Assembly (NCBI GenBank): GCA_964504155.1
Contig: CAZDCZ010000032.1
Span: 1 to 32,521, forward strand
DNA from: CAZDCZ01 sp964504155
Lineage (GTDB): Bacteria > Bacteroidota > Bacteroidia > Bacteroidales > UBA12077
DNA: 32,521 bases
Direction: 5' to 3'
Under the pieces are notes generated by a model. The model had not been told where the DNA came from. It saw only the letters and a program-made list of their open reading frames with translations, and made no database searches. Shown here in pieces: positions 29,380-32,521 of the stretch; the first letter of the stretch is position 1; each line of letters begins with the position of its first letter. Made by a program: the position numbers and the translations under genes.

Positions 29380-30732
29380 ATGACAAAATATGATGTAATA
29401 ATTATTGGAGCGGGTCCCGCTGGAATAATCACCGGTGTAACTGCCAAAAAACAGAACCCAAAAAAATCTATGTTAATACTTATGGAAGAACCAAAAGGAT
29501 TAGTTCCTTGTGGTATTCCTTATATTTTCCATAAACTTAATTGCGTTGATGATGATGCAATGGGTCCAAAGCCTTTTATAGGTCTTGGTGGCGATGTTAA
29601 AACTGATGCTGTTACTGATGTCAATTTAGAAAATAAAATAGTAACAACAAAATCTGGTGAAAAATATAGCTTCGAGAAACTTGTGTTTGCTACTGGTTCT
29701 ACTCCGGTTATTCCAACTTTTATTAAGGGTTATGATTTAGAAAATGTATTTTATATTAAAAAAAGCTATAATTATATATCTAATCTGTACGAACAGTTAA
29801 AAGATAAAAAGAATATTATTGTTGTAGGTGGTGGATTTATTGGTGCCGAAGTTGCCGAACAATTGTCATTAAACGAAAATAAAAATGTTACTCTTATCGA
29901 GAGCGAAGAGAATTGTTTCTCAAAAGCTTTCTCAAGCGAATTAAGTAAATATGCTACTGAAACTCTTGATAAAACCGGTGTTAAGGTTCTTACATCAACT
30001 CGATTAAACGAAGTAAAAGGTAGTAATGGCAAAGTGTCGTCTGTTGTTCTTGGTAACAAGGAAATTGAAGCTGATGCTGTTATTATGGCAATAGGATATA
30101 AGCCAAATACAGAATTAGCAAAGAAAGCAGGTCTCGAGCTTAATAAAATGGGTGCAATAATAACCGATAATTACGAACGAACAAGTGTAAAATGTGTTTG
30201 TGCTGTTGGGGATTGTTCTAAAACTATAGGATTTTTAACCGGAGCTATGGATTATGTTATGTTAGCATCTACTGCTACTGCCGAAGCTCGTGTTCTAGGA
30301 AATAACTTATTTGGTATTAAAGTAAAGAAAAATTTTGTTGGAACATTAGCTGTATTTTCAACAGAAATAAATAATGTTGCTTTTGCTGCTGCCGGTGTTA
30401 ACGATAATAATGCTTCTCTGGCAAATATCGAATATGTATCTGCAGAATTTGTTGATGTTGATAGACATCCGGGAACAATTGATGATTCATCTTCTTTGGG
30501 TGTTAAGTTATATGCGTCGCCTGTAGATGGTGTAATTATTGGTGGCGAAGTATGGGGTGGAAAATCTGCCGGCGAAATAATAAATACTATTTCATTAGCT
30601 ATTCAAAAATGTGTTACTGTTTATGAACTAATATCATTACAAGTAGGAACACATCCATTACTTACTACTGCTCCTACAAAAACCGCTATGATAAAAGCTG
30701 CAGAAGGAATTATTGGTAAACTTAGAAAGTAG
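29380..30732 (+). CDS. FAD-dependent CoA-disulfide/persulfide reductase-like oxidoreductase
   Basis: The 450-residue protein has FAD motif DVIIIGAGPAGIITG (5-19), redox cysteine C44 in LVPCGIPYIF, NAD-binding motif NIIVVGGGFIGAEVAEQL (about 145-162) and the second FAD motif CVCAVGDC. C44 is at the place of the CoA-disulfide reductase cysteine, but the second half of the molecule lacks the rhodanese domain that some persulfide reductases carry. The likely reaction is NAD(P)H-dependent reduction of a disulfide or persulfide such as CoA-S-S-CoA or CoA-SSH. The gene ends the cluster and is followed by a strong terminator. Confidence 0.85.
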   Translation: MTKYDVIIIGAGPAGIITGVTAKKQNPKKSMLILMEEPKGLVPCGIPYIFHKLNCVDDDAMGPKPFIGLGGDVKTDAVTDVNLENKIVTTKSGEKYSFEKLVFATGSTPVIPTFIKGYDLENVFYIKKSYNYISNLYEQLKDKKNIIVVGGGFIGAEVAEQLSLNENKNVTLIESEENCFSKAFSSELSKYATETLDKTGVKVLTSTRLNEVKGSNGKVSSVVLGNKEIEADAVIMAIGYKPNTELAKKAGLELNKMGAIITDNYERTSVKCVCAVGDCSKTIGFLTGAMDYVMLASTATAEARVLGNNLFGIKVKKNFVGTLAVFSTEINNVAFAAAGVNDNNASLANIEYVSAEFVDVDRHPGTIDDSSSLGVKLYASPVDGVIIGGEVWGGKSAGEIINTISLAIQKCVTVYELISLQVGTHPLLTTAPTKTAMIKAAEGIIGKLRK

Positions 30733-30768
30733 TAGTGTGTTAACAGATAATAATAAAAAATATTTTAT

Positions 30769-30808
30769 AAATAGCTCAATGCTTTATAGTGTTGAGCTAT
30801 TTTTGTTT
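30769..30808 (+). terminator. Intrinsic terminator at the end of the redox cluster
   Basis: AAATAGCTCAA (30769-30779) pairs perfectly with TTGAGCTATTT (30792-30802), 11 bp, followed by a T-rich tract (TTTTTGTTTT). Confidence 0.85.
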
Positions 30809-30818
30809 TAATGATTTT

Positions 30819-30848
30819 TTTGTAGTAGTATAACTTTTTTTATCTTTA
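30819..30848 (+). promoter_or_regulatory. Promoter of the rhomboid-rlpA unit
   Basis: TTTG (30819-30822), an 18-base spacer and TATCTTTA (30841-30848) come close to the Bacteroidota consensus, with one change in the last base of the -7 element. The gene starts 23 bases downstream. Confidence 0.5.
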
Positions 30849-30871
30849 TAATCTTTAGTTAATAGATTATT

Positions 30872-31564
30872 ATGAATATCGAGAAAAAGAGATTTATACT
30901 TAGCCTGATTTTTCCATTGTTCTTCATTAGTATTATATGGATAGTGAAAATTGCTGAGCTTGTTTTTGATGTAGATTTGGGGTTTTTAGGAATATTCCCT
31001 TTAAGAATCAGCGGTTTGCCGGGAATAATTTTTGCACCCTTTATTCATGCAAACTTTAAGCACTTATTTGCAAATACAATACCTCTATTTATTTTGGGTA
31101 TTGGATTATTTTATTTCTATAATAAAATTGCATATAAAGTATTTTTCCTAATATTTCTTTTCTCGAATATCTGGCTTTGGTTTGGTGGACGTGAAGCATA
31201 TCATATCGGTGCTAGTGGATTGATTTATGGTTTGGCATTTTTTTTGTTTGTTAGTGGAATGATAAGAAAAAATGCTAATCTTATGGCAATATCTTTATTA
31301 GTTGTTTTTTTGTATGGAAGCATGATTTGGGGTTTGTTTCCATTGAAACCAAAAGTGTCGTGGGAAGGTCATTTATTTGGTGCATTGTCGGGGGTAGTGC
31401 TTGCTATATATTATAGAGATAAAGGACCAAAAAGAAAAATTTATAGTTGGGAACTAGAAGAAGAAGATGATGACGATGACGATATAAATGATATTGATAA
31501 TAACATTGACCTAAATTATTTTTATAAAGAAAATTCTGAAGAAAACAAAAACGCCAATGAATAA
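30872..31564 (+). CDS. Rhomboid-family intramembrane serine protease
   Basis: The 230-residue protein has six membrane helices. Active-site S115 is in HIGASGLIYG and H167 in WEGHLFGA, forming the Ser-His dyad. The loop HANFKHLFANTIPL (H59, H64, N68) matches the rhomboid oxyanion and gate region. The C-terminal 40 residues are acidic and Asp/Asn-rich (EEEDDDDDDINDIDNN) and cytoplasmic by prediction. The last codons overlap the start of the RlpA gene by 8 bp, so the two are translated together. Confidence 0.93.
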   Translation: MNIEKKRFILSLIFPLFFISIIWIVKIAELVFDVDLGFLGIFPLRISGLPGIIFAPFIHANFKHLFANTIPLFILGIGLFYFYNKIAYKVFFLIFLFSNIWLWFGGREAYHIGASGLIYGLAFFLFVSGMIRKNANLMAISLLVVFLYGSMIWGLFPLKPKVSWEGHLFGALSGVVLAIYYRDKGPKRKIYSWELEEEDDDDDDINDIDNNIDLNYFYKENSEENKNANE

Positions 31565-32231
31565 GAGGTTTGTAATATTATTGATAGTATTATTTGTGGG
31601 AATAATAAATTGCAGTTTATATGCACAAGAATTAAATTATGTAAAAATTGGCTATGCGTCATTTTATGCCGATAAGTTTAATGGTAGAACAACAGCAAAC
31701 GGCGAAAAGTATTATCATAAAAAAATGACAGCTGCTCATCGTTCATTACCTTTCGGAAGTATAGTGAAAGTTACTAATTTGGAGAATAACAAATTTGTTG
31801 TTGTTAGAATTAACGATAGAGGTCCATTTGTCGATAATAGGATAATAGATTTATCGAAGTCGGCAGCACAAAAACTAGATTTTGTCGAAAAAGGAATTAC
31901 TAAAGTAAAAATCGAAAAAATAGCATCTTTAGATGATATAAATAATATTGATATAAATAATTTTAAATACTATAAAATAAATGTAAATGAATATCATCCA
32001 AAAGCTTATGGTGTACAGATAGGGAGTTTTGGCGAAAATAAAAACTTAATGAGTTTTATCGATAAATTTAACAACAAGTATTCAGAAGAAGTAATTGTTA
32101 AAAGCCGAAAACAAAGAAACACAGTAATATATAATATAATAATTGGTGAATATGAAAATAAGAACCAAGCAGAAATTGTAAAACAAAAATTTCAAAAACA
32201 GTTTCCCGATTGTTTTGTTATTGCATATTAA
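31557..32231 (+). CDS. rlpA: RlpA-like septal lytic transglycosylase family protein (DPBB plus SPOR)
   Basis: The 224-residue protein has a signal peptide (MNKRFVILLIVLFVGIINCS LYAQ), a double-psi beta-barrel (about residues 30-110: GYASFYADKFNGRTTANGEK YY, AHRSLPFGSIVKVTN, VRINDRGPF) and a C-terminal SPOR domain (about 145-224: AYGVQIGSFGENKNLMSFID and YNIIIGEYENKNQAEIVKQK FQ). The SPOR domain binds denuded peptidoglycan at division sites and the barrel acts on glycan strands. Cysteine C19 lies within the signal stretch, so lipid attachment there is not clear. Confidence 0.92.
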   Translation: MNKRFVILLIVLFVGIINCSLYAQELNYVKIGYASFYADKFNGRTTANGEKYYHKKMTAAHRSLPFGSIVKVTNLENNKFVVVRINDRGPFVDNRIIDLSKSAAQKLDFVEKGITKVKIEKIASLDDINNIDINNFKYYKINVNEYHPKAYGVQIGSFGENKNLMSFIDKFNNKYSEEVIVKSRKQRNTVIYNIIIGEYENKNQAEIVKQKFQKQFPDCFVIAY

Positions 32232-32261
32232 AAAAGTTTAGGTTTTGAAAAATAGCAGAGC

Positions 32262-32322
32262 TTAATAACCTGAGTTCTATATAAGGCAATATGACATCCT
32301 TATATAGAACTCAGGTTATTAA
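32262..32322. repeat. Palindromic repeat, copy C (perfect 25-bp arms)
   Basis: The arms at 32262-32286 and 32298-32322 are exact reverse complements around the loop CAATATGACAT. Compared with copies A and B the arm has TTCTATATAAG instead of TTCGATATAAG, with the matching change on the other arm. It starts 30 bases after the rlpA-like stop. No T-run follows. Confidence 0.9.
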
Positions 32323-32521
32323 TTAAATTTATGCCGAGAATAATATTATAAAATGTTTTGAACCATTATTGCTAAATAAAAATCGATTAATTAATTATAA
32401 TTAAAGGAGTATGCAATATATTAGCGAATTGTAATTTTGAGTCCACTCCGAAAAGCCGCTAAGAGATTAACTTTACAAAAAGACTGAAAGCTATAAATCT
32501 GTACGTCAGTTTGTTATAAAT
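32323..32521. other. Noncoding window end
   Basis: I see no convincing gene in these 199 bases. A small ATG frame after AAAGGAG near 32404 stops after seven codons. A GC-richer stretch near 32440-32465 (GAGTCCACTCCGAAAAGCCG) may be part of an element continuing outside the window. Confidence 0.3.

Noticed and set aside
1..32521. tRNA genes or CRISPR arrays
   Set aside because: I found no cloverleaf with a GTTCGA-type T-loop outside the palindromic repeats and no regularly spaced direct repeats.

Overview
The window (about 30% G+C) comes from a member of the Bacteroidota, probably a strict or facultative anaerobe. The evidence is a gldA gene, a very large adhesin whose mature N-terminus begins RYWINGSGEWNN (typical of type IX secretion cargo), the long two-part IspG found in this phylum, Bacteroidota-type promoters (TTTG, spacer, TAnnTTTG), general lack of Shine-Dalgarno sequences, and many oxygen-sensitive Fe-S proteins. 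No rRNA, tRNA or CRISPR array was seen.

1-12.8 kb is mostly housekeeping. On the minus strand lie the 5' part of a giant HYR/SprB-repeat adhesin, an rbfA - methyltransferase - LolC/E-type permease operon, and gldA. Between rbfA and gldA is a graveyard holding a decayed REP-type (IS200-like) transposase, a decayed IS21 IstA and a perfect 21-bp palindrome inserted in it. Then come a broken lipoprotein gene, ispG, a sirtuin, an outer-membrane barrel protein, ubiX and, convergently, a comF-type phosphoribosyltransferase.

13.1-30.7 kb is one long, almost entirely plus-strand block devoted to anaerobic sulfur, Fe-S and metal-cofactor chemistry. A divergent Crp/Fnr regulator faces a perfect TGTGA-N6-TCACA site. 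Then follow a DsrE-like protein, a TusA-like sulfur carrier, a free-standing MvhD/FlpD-type protein, QmoA-like and QmoB-like (HdrA family) flavoproteins, a small winged-helix protein and a membrane QmoC. A terminator separates these from a second unit with its own promoter and built-in palindromic operator: a DUF134 regulator, a glycine-rich DUF5320-like protein, a zinc-ribbon protein, two tandem MinD-type ATPases with inserted 2x[4Fe-4S] ferredoxin domains and NifX/ORP-type (COG1433) proteins. Further downstream are a methyltransferase, a metallo-beta-lactamase-fold protein, an FMN-binding protein, a CGGC protein, a radical SAM enzyme, a third COG1433 protein, a DUF89 phosphatase-like protein and a CoA-disulfide/persulfide-reductase-like flavoprotein. 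No aprAB, sat or dsrAB is present, so the Qmo-like complex has no classical partner here. My working hypothesis is that persulfide sulfur (DsrE/TusA) and quinone-linked electrons (Qmo/MvhD) serve an 'orange protein'-like thiometallate or Fe-S cofactor system.

30.8-32.5 kb holds a rhomboid protease overlapping an RlpA-type lipoprotein/SPOR gene, and another copy of the palindrome family. Three full copies of this palindrome plus a decayed half copy are spread over the window; one copy carries a compensatory change in both arms.
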